From positions 1-6,712 of the forward strand of contig CAUEKL010000133.1 of NCBI GenBank assembly GCA_959018215.1: DNA of 6,712 bases, read 5' to 3'. Each line of letters opens with the position of its first letter. Within the stretch, counting starts at the first letter, position 1. The position numbers and the translations under genes are program-made. Positions 1 through 5,746 of the stretch are shown piece after piece. The notes under the pieces are model-generated. The model was not told the DNA's origin, made no database searches, and saw nothing but the letters and a program-made list of their open reading frames with translations. Source of the stretch: an uncultured Gemmiger sp. GTDB lineage: Bacteria > Bacillota > Clostridia > Oscillospirales > Ruminococcaceae.

Positions 1-334
1 GGAAACCGGACAAAGACCAGACCGTGACCCTGACCTTCGATGCCGGGGAGCACGGTACCCTCGTGGCAGAGGACGCCGATGTCACCAGCAAGGAGTACAA
101 GCTGCTGCCGGGGGACAAATACCCGGTGGTGGGCACGGACTTCATCGTGAAAGCCCAGGATAACTGGTGCTTCACCGGCTGGGATACGGACTATACGTTC
201 TCCGGTTCTGTGCCGGATGATCAGAAATCCGCAGCGTATACCTATACCGCCCAGTATGCCGAAGACCTGAACCATGACGGGAAACCGGACAAAGACCAGA
301 CCGTGACCCTGACCTTCGATGCCGGGGAGCACGG
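1..334 (+). repeat. 55-bp perfect direct repeat (1-55 and 280-334)
   Basis: Bases 1-55 and 280-334 are identical; the first mismatch is T56 against C335. The offset is 279 bp, exactly 93 codons. It encodes the inter-unit loop plus the first strand of the surface-protein repeat (KPDKDQTVTLTFDAGEHG). The copy may extend upstream of the window. The rest of the two units is strongly diverged, and a third related unit starting near 543 is diverged throughout. Confidence 0.95.
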
Positions 335-1610
335 CACCTTTGCCGAAGGCGAAAGCGGCATGTATACCCGGCTGCCGGGCGAGGCGTATCCGGAGGCTCC
401 GGCTGTGAACGTTGAGGAAGGCTGGATGCTGACCGACTGGTACGATGCGAACGGCAACCTGTATACGGCGGAGGGCGAAGTGACCGACCAGAGCGAGTCT
501 GCCACCTACACCGCTTCCTACGAGGAAGACCGCAACGGGGATAACATCCCGGACAAGAATCAGAAGTACACCATTACCTACACCGCCGGTGAAAACGGCA
601 CTGTCACGGTGGCCAAGGAAACGGCCGGCATCCAGGGCGTCGCCGGCATCCAGGGTTCCAAGGCTGTGGCCAACACCGGCTACACCGTGGACGGCTGGTA
701 CAAGGGTGATGTGAAGATCACCGACGGCGACACCCTGACCCCGGATGCGATCAAGGCCAACCTGAACACCGAAAACGGCCTGTACAAGGACACCGCCTTT
801 ACCGCCCGCTTTGTCCAGCTGCCCCAGACCCCGGCTGCCCTGACCGGCTACACCGTCCGCTACCTGGAGGACGGCACCGGCTATGAGGTCGCCAGCCCCA
901 AGACTGTGTCCGGCGTGGCAGTGGGCACCACCGTCACCGAAACCGCTCCCGATCTGGCAGGCTACAGCCTGATGAGCGACAAGAACCCCCAGAGCATCAC
1001 CCTGAGCAGCGGTGAAAATGTCATCACCTTCTATTACAGAGCCATCGGCGGCGAGACCGACACCACCACCGCTGCGGCCACTCCGGCTCCGGCGGCGGTG
1101 CCTGTGATTCCCACCACGCCCACCGCTCCCGCGGCTCCGGCAGCAACCCGGGCACCCGCTGCGGCAGGCCCGTCCGTGACGGCGGCCCCCACCACCGCTC
1201 CCACTGAGGAACCGGAGGAGGAAGTGGTCCCCGAGGAGGAGACTCCCCAGGCTCAGGAACCCGCAGAGGACGAGTCCATTGCCGATGAAGAGACCCCGCT
1301 GGCCGGCAGCACCGCTTCCGGCTGGGCTCTGCTCAACCTGATCCTGACTATCCTCACTGCCCTCGGCGCGGTGGTGCTGGTTGTGGGCTACTTTATGGGT
1401 TACACCAGCATCTGGCGTCTGCTGAGCCTGATTCCGGGCGTCGGCGGTGTGGCTGCTTTCCTGCTGACCGAGGACATGAGCCAGGCCATGACCTTTGTGG
1501 ACGGCTGGACCGTGCTCATGGTCATCATTGCAGTGGTGCAGATCGTGCTGGCTGTGCTGGCCATGAAAGGCAAGAATACTTACGAAGAGAATGACGAAGA
1601 CGAGGCCTGA
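1..1610 (+). CDS. Repeat-type surface protein with MucBP-like domain and C-terminal membrane tail (5' partial)
   Basis: The frame is open from base 3 and reads KPDKDQTV before the first GTG at 24. The same peptide recurs at the start of the next unit, so the gene begins upstream of the window. Visible parts, in order: beta-repeat units of about 88-93 residues resembling InlB B/bacterial repeats (3-260, 282-524, about 564-812), each with AGE(H/N)GT and a central G-W-x-x-D/W-Y core; two Asp/Asn loops of type DxNxDxxPD between units (261-299, 525-563) that look like calcium-binding linkers; a MucBP-like domain (849-1044, from YTVRYLEDGTGYEV to FYYRA); a Pro/Thr/Ala stalk turning Glu-rich (about 1050-1310); then three hydrophobic helices (about 1320-1400, 1408-1470, 1507-1566) and a short acidic tail. 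No LPxTG sorting signal is present, so anchoring is probably by the helices. A role in adhesion or mucin contact is inferred only from the domains. It ends at a strong terminator. Confidence 0.85.
   Translation, partial: KPDKDQTVTLTFDAGEHGTLVAEDADVTSKEYKLLPGDKYPVVGTDFIVKAQDNWCFTGWDTDYTFSGSVPDDQKSAAYTYTAQYAEDLNHDGKPDKDQTVTLTFDAGEHGTFAEGESGMYTRLPGEAYPEAPAVNVEEGWMLTDWYDANGNLYTAEGEVTDQSESATYTASYEEDRNGDNIPDKNQKYTITYTAGENGTVTVAKETAGIQGVAGIQGSKAVANTGYTVDGWYKGDVKITDGDTLTPDAIKANLNTENGLYKDTAFTARFVQLPQTPAALTGYTVRYLEDGTGYEVASPKTVSGVAVGTTVTETAPDLAGYSLMSDKNPQSITLSSGENVITFYYRAIGGETDTTTAAATPAPAAVPVIPTTPTAPAAPAATRAPAAAGPSVTAAPTTAPTEEPEEEVVPEEETPQAQEPAEDESIADEETPLAGSTASGWALLNLILTILTALGAVVLVVGYFMGYTSIWRLLSLIPGVGGVAAFLLTEDMSQAMTFVDGWTVLMVIIAVVQIVLAVLAMKGKNTYEENDEDEA
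624..659 (+). repeat. 18-bp tandem duplication inside the surface protein gene
   Basis: Two adjacent 18-bp copies (624-641, 642-659) share the first 14 bases (GCCGGCATCCAGGG) and encode AGIQGV-AGIQGS. It inserts an extra six residues in the third repeat unit, between a beta strand and the GYTVDGWY core. It keeps the frame, so it looks like slippage tolerated in a loop. Confidence 0.9.
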
Positions 1611-1634
1611 TCGGGTCTGTTGAACGGAACTCTC

Positions 1635-1690
1635 CGGGCGGCTGACCCCGCCCGTCAAAAGCCCCGTGCAGAGATGCACGGGGCTTTTTT
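1635..1690 (+). terminator. Rho-independent terminator of the surface protein gene
   Basis: The main hairpin pairs GCCCCGTGCA (1661-1670) perfectly with TGCACGGGGC (1675-1684) around a GAGA loop. It is flanked by AAAA (1657-1660) and a run of six T (1685-1690). A second GC hairpin just upstream pairs 1635-1641 with 1648-1654 around a six-base loop and has no T run. The site lies 25-80 bp after the stop codon and should end transcription of the first gene; the symmetric A/T flanks could give some activity on the other strand too. Confidence 0.95.
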
Positions 1691-1717
1691 GTATGTGCGG
1701 CGGTAAAAAAGCGGGAT

Positions 1718-4015
1718 TTGCGGGGAATGGTGGGACAAAAGGCCAACTGCCGAGCCCTGTGGGGGGCAAAGTGGGAGAGAAGAAAGGCAAAGTGGGGGCA
1801 TAAGCAAGCTGCGCGGGGCCAAAGCACGCCAAGGTGGGGGAAAATCCCCAGGAAGTGCGGAACAGTGGGGAGTTTTCCCAACAACAGGGAAAAGAGCCGG
1901 GATTTTCCCCGATCCGGGCACAAACTGTGGAAAACTTTCCCGGTGTGCGGGCGTGGGCGGGAACGTCCCGCCTGGCCGGAACAGGCCCTGCGGGCCAACA
2001 TCCTGGCCCAGATCAGCCTGGCCCTCAACCGCATCTGGACCGAATGGTACCCCAGCCGTGGCTACAACTTCAACATCACCGGGTCCCCGGCGGTGGACCA
2101 GGCCTTTACCGAGGGCCGCACCGTCTACGCCGTCATGGAACGGCTGACCGCAGAGCTCTTTTCCACCTATGTGCGCCGCACCGGGGACGCCGAGCCCTAT
2201 TTCACCGAATACTGCGACGGCAAACTGGTGACCTGCAAGGGGATGAAGCAGTGGGGCACGGTGGACCGGGCCAACGAGGGCAAGACCGCGCTGCAGATTC
2301 TGCGGTATTATTACGGCAATGATGTGAACCTGGTCACCACCAACAACATCGCCGCCATCCCCGAAAGCTATCCCGGCAGTCCTTTGCGCCTGGGCAGCAC
2401 CGGCACATCGGTGCGGATCATCCAGCGGCAGCTGGACCGCATTGCCAAGGATTATCCCGCTTTCGGCAAACCCACCGTCAACGGCACCTTTGACGCCGCC
2501 ACCCAGAGCAGCGTCAAGGCTTTCCAGAAATACTTCTCCCTTACCGCCGACGGGGTGGTGGGCCGGGCGACCTGGTACAAAATCAGCTATATCTACGTCA
2601 GCGTCAAGGAGCTGGCCCAGCTGACCAGCGAGGGCGAAAGCTGGGCAGGCACCGTCACCGGCGGCGTCTGGCCCGGAGTGGTGCTGCGCCGGGGGGATAC
2701 CGGCGCCTATGTGGAGCTGGTGCAGTTCTGGCTGTCCACCCTGGCGGAATTCGACACCGCCATTCCCGATGTGACGGTGGACGGTAATTTCGGCGCCGGA
2801 ACCGAGCGCTCGGTGAAAGCCTTCCAGTCCGAAAACGGCCTCACCGCCGACGGGGTGGTGGGCCAGGCCACCTGGGACGCCCTCTATGCTGCCTGGGTGG
2901 AGGTGCAGAGCGACATGGGCGGCACCGCCTACCCCGGCACCGCCCTGCGCACCGGCAGCAAGGGCAACGATGTGCGGCTGGTGCAGTTCTGGCTGCGCAT
3001 CGCCGCCGACAATTACCCCACCCTGCAGACGGTGACGGTGGACGGCAACTTCGGGTCCGGTACCGCCGCGGCGGTGAAGGCCTTCCAGAGCCTGTTCGGC
3101 CTGACTGCCGACGGCATCGTGGGCCGGGCTACCTGGTTCAAACTCAACGAGGTGGGCATCGCCGTGGCCAACAAGCTGGTGGAACCCGGTGTGGAACCGG
3201 GGCAGTTCGTCACCACCCTGCGCCAGGGCAGCACCGGCACCCCGGTGCGGGCGCTGCAGTATTATCTGCGCCTCATCGCTGAATACTGGGCCGGAGTGCC
3301 CTCGGTGGCGGTGGACGGGGTCTTCGGCGCCGCCACCACTGAGTCGGTGAAAGCCTGGCAGCAGCAGGCGGGCCTGACCGTGGACGGCATCGTGGGCCCC
3401 GCCACCTGGCAGAGCATCTACGAAAACGCCATGCGCATGGCGGCCAGCGGACCGGTGGTGCGCCTTTCCCCGCTGCCCGAACCCGCCCGTACCCTGGTGC
3501 CCGGGGATGTGGGCACCGAAGTGCTGGTCCTGTCCCAGATGCTGGCCTTCCTGGCCCAGTGGCTGCCGGCCATCCCCGCCCCGGCGGAGACCGATGTCTT
3601 TGATGCAGCGGTGGAACTGGCGGTGCAGGCGGCCCAACAGCTGCTGAACCTGCCGGTGACCGGCCAGGTGGGACCGGAGGACTGGCAGACCTTTGCGGAT
3701 GCCGCCGCTGCGCTGTACACCGTTACCCCCTCTGCCGCCGCACCGGAACCGGCGGGCATCTGGCCGGGTGCCGCCCTGGCGGCGGGCAGCGCCGGACCTG
3801 CCGTGCTGCAGGTCCAGCAGTGGCTCAACGTGCTGGGCAGCGTCTACTGCGGCTACAGCTTTGTGGAGGAGACCGGGGTACTGGACGCCCAGACCCTGGC
3901 GGTGCTGGAGGCCTACCAGGAAAAGGCAGGCCTGGACCCGGTGGGCGTGGTGGATGACGCCACCTGGTTGAGTCTGCGTGCGGCTGCGGCCCCGTACGCG
4001 GCACAGGAAAGCTGA
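1718..4015 (+). CDS. SpoIID/LytB-like domain protein with six peptidoglycan-binding domains; 5' end doubtful, probably truncated
   Basis: The start given is the TTG at 1718; ATG 1727 and GTG 1730 are alternatives and none has a good ribosome site. Numbered from 1718, residues 1-85 are low-complexity, basic and without recognisable homology. From Trp86 (base 1973) the protein matches the SpoIID/LytB-like region of clostridial wall-binding proteins (WPEQALRANILAQIS, RIWTEWY, GYNFNIT, the pair C166-x6-C173, QWGTVDRANEG, YYYGNDV) to about residue 212. PG_binding_1-like repeats follow at about 218-292, 318-393, 405-480, 498-570, 590-664 and 682-757. Relatives I remember have about 200 further N-terminal residues leading into an IYPTWPE-type segment, so this copy lacks its beginning. 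SpoIID itself cuts glycan strands during spore engulfment; catalysis here is unproven. There is no signal peptide and no clear promoter, so it may be a decaying gene. The M15 gene follows after 25 bp. Confidence 0.75.
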   Translation: MRGMVGQKANCRALWGAKWERRKAKWGHKQAARGQSTPRWGKIPRKCGTVGSFPNNREKSRDFPRSGHKLWKTFPVCGRGRERPAWPEQALRANILAQISLALNRIWTEWYPSRGYNFNITGSPAVDQAFTEGRTVYAVMERLTAELFSTYVRRTGDAEPYFTEYCDGKLVTCKGMKQWGTVDRANEGKTALQILRYYYGNDVNLVTTNNIAAIPESYPGSPLRLGSTGTSVRIIQRQLDRIAKDYPAFGKPTVNGTFDAATQSSVKAFQKYFSLTADGVVGRATWYKISYIYVSVKELAQLTSEGESWAGTVTGGVWPGVVLRRGDTGAYVELVQFWLSTLAEFDTAIPDVTVDGNFGAGTERSVKAFQSENGLTADGVVGQATWDALYAAWVEVQSDMGGTAYPGTALRTGSKGNDVRLVQFWLRIAADNYPTLQTVTVDGNFGSGTAAAVKAFQSLFGLTADGIVGRATWFKLNEVGIAVANKLVEPGVEPGQFVTTLRQGSTGTPVRALQYYLRLIAEYWAGVPSVAVDGVFGAATTESVKAWQQQAGLTVDGIVGPATWQSIYENAMRMAASGPVVRLSPLPEPARTLVPGDVGTEVLVLSQMLAFLAQWLPAIPAPAETDVFDAAVELAVQAAQQLLNLPVTGQVGPEDWQTFADAAAALYTVTPSAAAPEPAGIWPGAALAAGSAGPAVLQVQQWLNVLGSVYCGYSFVEETGVLDAQTLAVLEAYQEKAGLDPVGVVDDATWLSLRAAAAPYAAQES
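1767..1859 (+). repeat. G-rich direct repeats on a 21-bp spacing
   Basis: The motif CAAAGTGGG occurs at 1767 and 1788, and CAAGGTGGG at 1830, i.e. at 21 and 42 bp intervals. Weaker matches fall on the same register at 1809 (CTGCGCGGG) and 1851 (GGAAGTGCG). The first two copies extend to GGCAAAGTGGG (1765-1775, 1786-1796). The stretch is strongly G-skewed on the + strand. Function is unknown; the copies could be binding sites on one helix face (two turns apart) or remnants of a low-complexity repeat. Confidence 0.6.
1837..1972. repeat. Array of five GGG...CCC palindromes about 30 bp apart
   Basis: Five short dyads with G-runs on the left, an A/T-rich middle and C-runs on the right lie at 1837-1849 (GGGGAAAATCCCC), 1866-1880 (TGGGGAGTTTTCCCA), 1899-1910 (GGGATTTTCCCC), 1929-1940 (GGAAAACTTTCC) and 1956-1972 (GGCGGGAACGTCCCGCC, seven perfect pairs). 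Their centres are near 1843, 1873, 1904.5, 1934.5 and 1964, so the spacing is 29.5 to 31.5 bp, about three helical turns. The first two units share roughly half of their 30 bases; the others share mainly the core. The array ends one base before the Trp codon where SpoIID-like homology begins. No known element type was recognised. Confidence 0.65.
2369..3990 (+). repeat. Six tandem peptidoglycan-binding domain repeats
   Basis: Six units begin near 2369, 2669, 2930, 3209, 3485 and 3761. Units 1-4 keep the full pattern: LR.G..G..V...Q..L, then V(D/N)G.FG, VKA(F/W)Q, GLT.DG.VG.ATW. Units 5 and 6 are degenerate: unit 5 reads DVFDAAVELAVQAAQ and VTGQVGPEDW, unit 6 reads GVLDAQTLAVLEAYQ and GVVDDATW, and both are Ala-rich. 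At the DNA level 22 identical bases occur in units 1 and 2 (2543-2564, 2843-2864), exactly 300 bp apart, which suggests recent duplication or gene conversion of that pair. Confidence 0.9.
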
Positions 4016-4040
4016 GCGCCGCAGAAAGAAGGGGACCGCT

Positions 4041-4733
4041 ATGGCCAAACTGTTTGTGTATGATGTCTATGCCAACAAATTCCTCATCTACCGGGACCTG
4101 AACGAAAACGATCCCATGCCCTACAGCTACGGCAACACCCTGACCCTGCGGGAATTCCGGGGGTCCTCCAACGCCGCCGTGCTGTGGACCACCACCGCCG
4201 CCATGGAAGCCTGGAACCTGACCCGCCGCACCTACGGGTCGGGCATTCCGGTAGGATACGCCTTCAAGCGCATCTGGGAGGGCGGCCACGGCACCGCCAG
4301 TCAGCACTACGCCGGGGTGGCCTTTGACGTGGGGCAGAGCACCACCGCCGCCAACCGCCGGAAAATCCACGCCGCCGCCACCGCCACCGGGGCCTGGGGG
4401 TATGTGGAACCCCTGTCCATGACTCCTACCTGGGTCCACTTTGACCGCCGGTACGGCACGCCCGCCTGCTCCGGCACCACCGCGGGCTACCCCACCTGCC
4501 GCAAGGGGGACCGCAGCACCTATGTGCTGATCCTGCAGGACGCCCTCAACGCCCTGGGGTACAGCACCGGCACCCTGGACGGCATCTTCGGCAGCAAGAC
4601 CTATACCGCTCTGCAGGGGGCCCAGCGCAGCTTCGGGCTCACCGCCGACGGCGTCTGCGGCTGCAACACCTGGAAAAAGCTCACCTCGGCGGTGGTGGGC
4701 ATCGGGCGCACCCAAACGGTGATTGATTCCTGA
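4041..4733 (+). CDS. M15-type D-Ala-D-Ala carboxypeptidase with C-terminal peptidoglycan-binding domain
   Basis: The ATG at 4041 has AAGGGG (4029-4034) six bases upstream and gives 230 residues. The catalytic domain shows the M15 zinc signature S87-x-H89-xx-G-x-A-x-D96 (SQHYAGVAFD) and the third ligand in W131-V-H133 (TWVHFD). The N-terminal part, including LTLREFRGSSN and PVGYAFKRIWEGGHG, matches an M15A-like group found in gut Clostridia. A PG_binding_1-like domain covers about 150-215 (YVLILQDALNALGYSTG, LDGIFG, GLTADG). Such enzymes hydrolyse D-Ala bonds in peptidoglycan peptides. No signal peptide is visible, so it may reach the wall by lysis, a non-classical route or during sporulation. 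Cys206 and Cys208 replace the usual residues of the G-x-x-G turn. It lies 25 bp after the SpoIID-like gene, suggesting one operon with a shared wall substrate. Confidence 0.88.
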   Translation: MAKLFVYDVYANKFLIYRDLNENDPMPYSYGNTLTLREFRGSSNAAVLWTTTAAMEAWNLTRRTYGSGIPVGYAFKRIWEGGHGTASQHYAGVAFDVGQSTTAANRRKIHAAATATGAWGYVEPLSMTPTWVHFDRRYGTPACSGTTAGYPTCRKGDRSTYVLILQDALNALGYSTGTLDGIFGSKTYTALQGAQRSFGLTADGVCGCNTWKKLTSAVVGIGRTQTVIDS

Positions 4734-4750
4734 AACGGCTGTGTTATAAT
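4723..4750 (+). promoter_or_regulatory. Sigma-A promoter of the nitroreductase gene
   Basis: A perfect -10, TATAAT (4745-4750), is preceded by TG at 4742-4743, making an extended -10. A -35-like TTGATT (4723-4728) lies 16 bp upstream and overlaps the last codons of the M15 gene. There is no terminator between the two genes, so read-through from upstream remains possible. The leader of about 50 bases holds a small GC hairpin (4768-4780). Confidence 0.8.
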
Positions 4751-4807
4751 AAAATCAAGCAGAAAAACGGGCGCGGCCCGAATCGGAAGTACAAGGAGAT
4801 GTAGCCC

Positions 4808-5392
4808 ATGCAAGATGTGATGGAATTCCTGCGCGGCCGCCGTACCTACCGGCGGTTTTTGCCCAAACCCGTGCCCGAGGAAGTGCTGCGGGACGCGCTG
4901 GAGGCGGCCCGCATCGCCAGCTGCGGTGCCAACCGCCAGACCCTGAAGTATGTGCTGGTGCAGACCCCCAGTGTGGTGGCCGAGATGAACCGTCTGGTGC
5001 GCTGGGCGGCTTTTCTGCCGCCGGAACAGGGCCAGCCCAAGGCAGGGGAGACCCCCACCGCCTTCATCGCGGTGTTCCAGGACGAAAGCCTGCCGGGCGT
5101 CAACGACACCGACGCGGGGCTGGCTCTGGGCAGCCTGACCGCCGCGGCCTGGGGCCACGGGGTGGGCAGCTGCATCATGGGCGCCATCGACCGTCCCGCC
5201 ATCAAGACCCTGCTGGGGCTGGATAAGCAGACCCGTCTGCGGCTGCACAGTGTGGTGGCTCTGGGCTACCCCGCCCACCACAGCCGGGTGGTCCCCATGC
5301 AGGGGGACGACGTGCGGTATTATCTGGACGAAAACCGGGACTACTGTGTGCCCAAGCGCCCCATGAAGGACATTCTGCTGGGCGAATTCTGA
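4808..5392 (+). CDS. Nitroreductase-family flavoprotein
   Basis: The ATG at 4808 follows AAGGAG (4793-4798) with nine bases between, giving 194 residues, normal for a single-domain nitroreductase. Family marks are the N-terminal RRTYRRF (11-17), which supplies FMN-phosphate-binding Arg residues in the family; the SCGANRQ segment (38-44); the helix from DAGLALGSLTAAAWGHGVGS to GAIDR (102-129); and VVALGYPA (149-156) near the end. These enzymes are usually cytoplasmic FMN homodimers that reduce nitro groups, quinones or enones with NAD(P)H; the actual substrate cannot be told from sequence. It has its own promoter and terminator and so forms a single-gene unit, with no clear functional link to the wall genes upstream. 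I see no truncation or missing key motif. Confidence 0.9.
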   Translation: MQDVMEFLRGRRTYRRFLPKPVPEEVLRDALEAARIASCGANRQTLKYVLVQTPSVVAEMNRLVRWAAFLPPEQGQPKAGETPTAFIAVFQDESLPGVNDTDAGLALGSLTAAAWGHGVGSCIMGAIDRPAIKTLLGLDKQTRLRLHSVVALGYPAHHSRVVPMQGDDVRYYLDENRDYCVPKRPMKDILLGEF

Positions 5393-5397
5393 ACCCC

Positions 5398-5435
5398 AAA
5401 GCGGGCGGTCTGCTGCAAGACTGCCCGCTTTTTTT
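5398..5435 (+). terminator. Rho-independent terminator after the nitroreductase gene
   Basis: GCGGGCGGTCT (5401-5411) pairs with AGACTGCCCGC (5418-5428), with one G:U pair, around the loop GCTGCA, followed by seven T (5429-5435). AAA at 5398-5400 can extend the stem with the T run. It starts five bases after the stop codon. Confidence 0.95.
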
Positions 5436-5481
5436 GTGGAGTTCCGACAATTTTATGTGATAAGATTGTGAAACTCAGATA

Positions 5482-5510
5482 TTGACAATAAAATAACAAT
5501 ATGATATGAT
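5482..5510 (+). promoter_or_regulatory. Sigma-A promoter driving the riboswitch leader
   Basis: The consensus -35 TTGACA (5482-5487) and the -10 TATGAT (5505-5510, one mismatch) are separated by 17 bp. The surroundings are AT-rich, unlike the rest of the window. Transcription would start near 5517-5518, just before the conserved first bases of the riboswitch. It is the strongest promoter in the window. The stretch 5436-5481 upstream of it holds nothing else I can name. Confidence 0.92.
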
Positions 5511-5517
5511 ACTTCCC

Positions 5518-5620
5518 AACGAAAGGGAGTAGTTGCACAACGCCCGTTGTGTTGGATTCCGACAAACACAGCCGCAAGGCTCGGATATTCAAGCCCCCGG
5601 CAAGGGTTGACAAGACTTTT
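5518..5620 (+). promoter_or_regulatory. yybP-ykoY-type manganese riboswitch aptamer
   Basis: The conserved 5' strand AAAGGGAGTAG (5522-5532) and 3' strand CAAGAC (5611-5616) of the yybP-ykoY family are both present. The fold can be drawn by hand: P1.1 AAAG 5522-5525 with CTTT 5616-5619; P1.2 GTT 5532-5534 with GAC 5609-5611; P2 CACAAC 5536-5541 with GTTGTG 5546-5551; P3.1 TTGGAT 5552-5557 with ATTCAA 5587-5592; P3.2 AGCC 5570-5573 with GGCT 5578-5581 around a GCAA loop, followed by the conserved-looking CGG; P4 GCCC 5593-5596 with GGGT 5604-5607. This is the family's four-way-junction layout. Members bind Mn2+ (with Mg2+) between loops L1 and L3. The first G-run is one base shorter than in the Bacillus form I recall. 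It precedes an hflK-like gene. Confidence 0.83.
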
Positions 5621-5654
5621 ACCACAGGTGATGCCTGGGGCAAAAGTCTTTTTT
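5612..5654 (+). terminator. Riboswitch-controlled intrinsic terminator (attenuator)
   Basis: AAGACTTTT (5612-5620) pairs perfectly with AAAAGTCTT (5642-5650); the upper stem adds CC with GG and CAGG (5625-5628) with CCTG (5634-5637) around the loop TGATG; six T follow (5649-5654). The 5' arm contains the 3' strands of aptamer loop L1 and helix P1.1. Aptamer closure and terminator are therefore mutually exclusive: ligand binding should block termination and turn the downstream gene on, as known for other members of the family. Confidence 0.9.
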
Positions 5655-5670
5655 GTTTATCTTTTCGTTT

Positions 5671-5740
5671 CGGGGGCGGTTCGCCCGGACCCGCCCCGCC
5701 GACCCTACCCGGGCTGTGCCAAATCTCATTGGCAAGGAGG
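5671..5740 (+). promoter_or_regulatory. Leader hairpins and ribosome binding site of the hflK-like gene
   Basis: A GC-rich hairpin pairs 5671-5679 with 5691-5698 (one bulged G) and has an alternative inner stem GGGCG/CGCCC (5674-5678 with 5682-5686). It lacks a T run, so it is not a normal terminator. A second hairpin, TGCCAA (5717-5722) with TTGGCA (5729-5734), abuts the strong ribosome site AAGGAGG (5734-5740), which stands six bases before the ATG. The small stem leaves the ribosome site almost fully single-stranded, so it may keep it open; a control role is only a guess. Confidence 0.55.
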
Positions 5741-5746
5741 AGTACC

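Noticed and set aside
1926..1940. DnaA box or replication origin
   Set aside because: Only one TTTTCCACA-like site (minus strand) is present, with one mismatch to the usual box, and there is no dnaA/dnaN context or AT-rich unwinding region.
1837..1972. CRISPR array
   Set aside because: The 30-bp spacing reflects diverged contiguous units with small palindromic cores; there are no identical repeats separated by unique spacers and no cas genes.
1525..2034. 169-codon minus-strand frame over the terminator and palindrome array
   Set aside because: Low-complexity translation of repeats, crosses the terminator, no ribosome site and no known domain.
1655..4048. 797-codon open frame on the minus strand across the SpoIID-like gene
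   Set aside because: It mirrors the codon bias of the + strand gene, has a His/Gly/Gln-rich composition with no domain, and lies over clear peptidoglycan-binding repeats on the + strand.
3825..4715. 296-codon minus-strand frame over the M15 gene
   Set aside because: Gly/Ala/Pro-rich shadow of a GC-rich gene; the + strand frame carries the M15 zinc motif and a peptidoglycan-binding domain.
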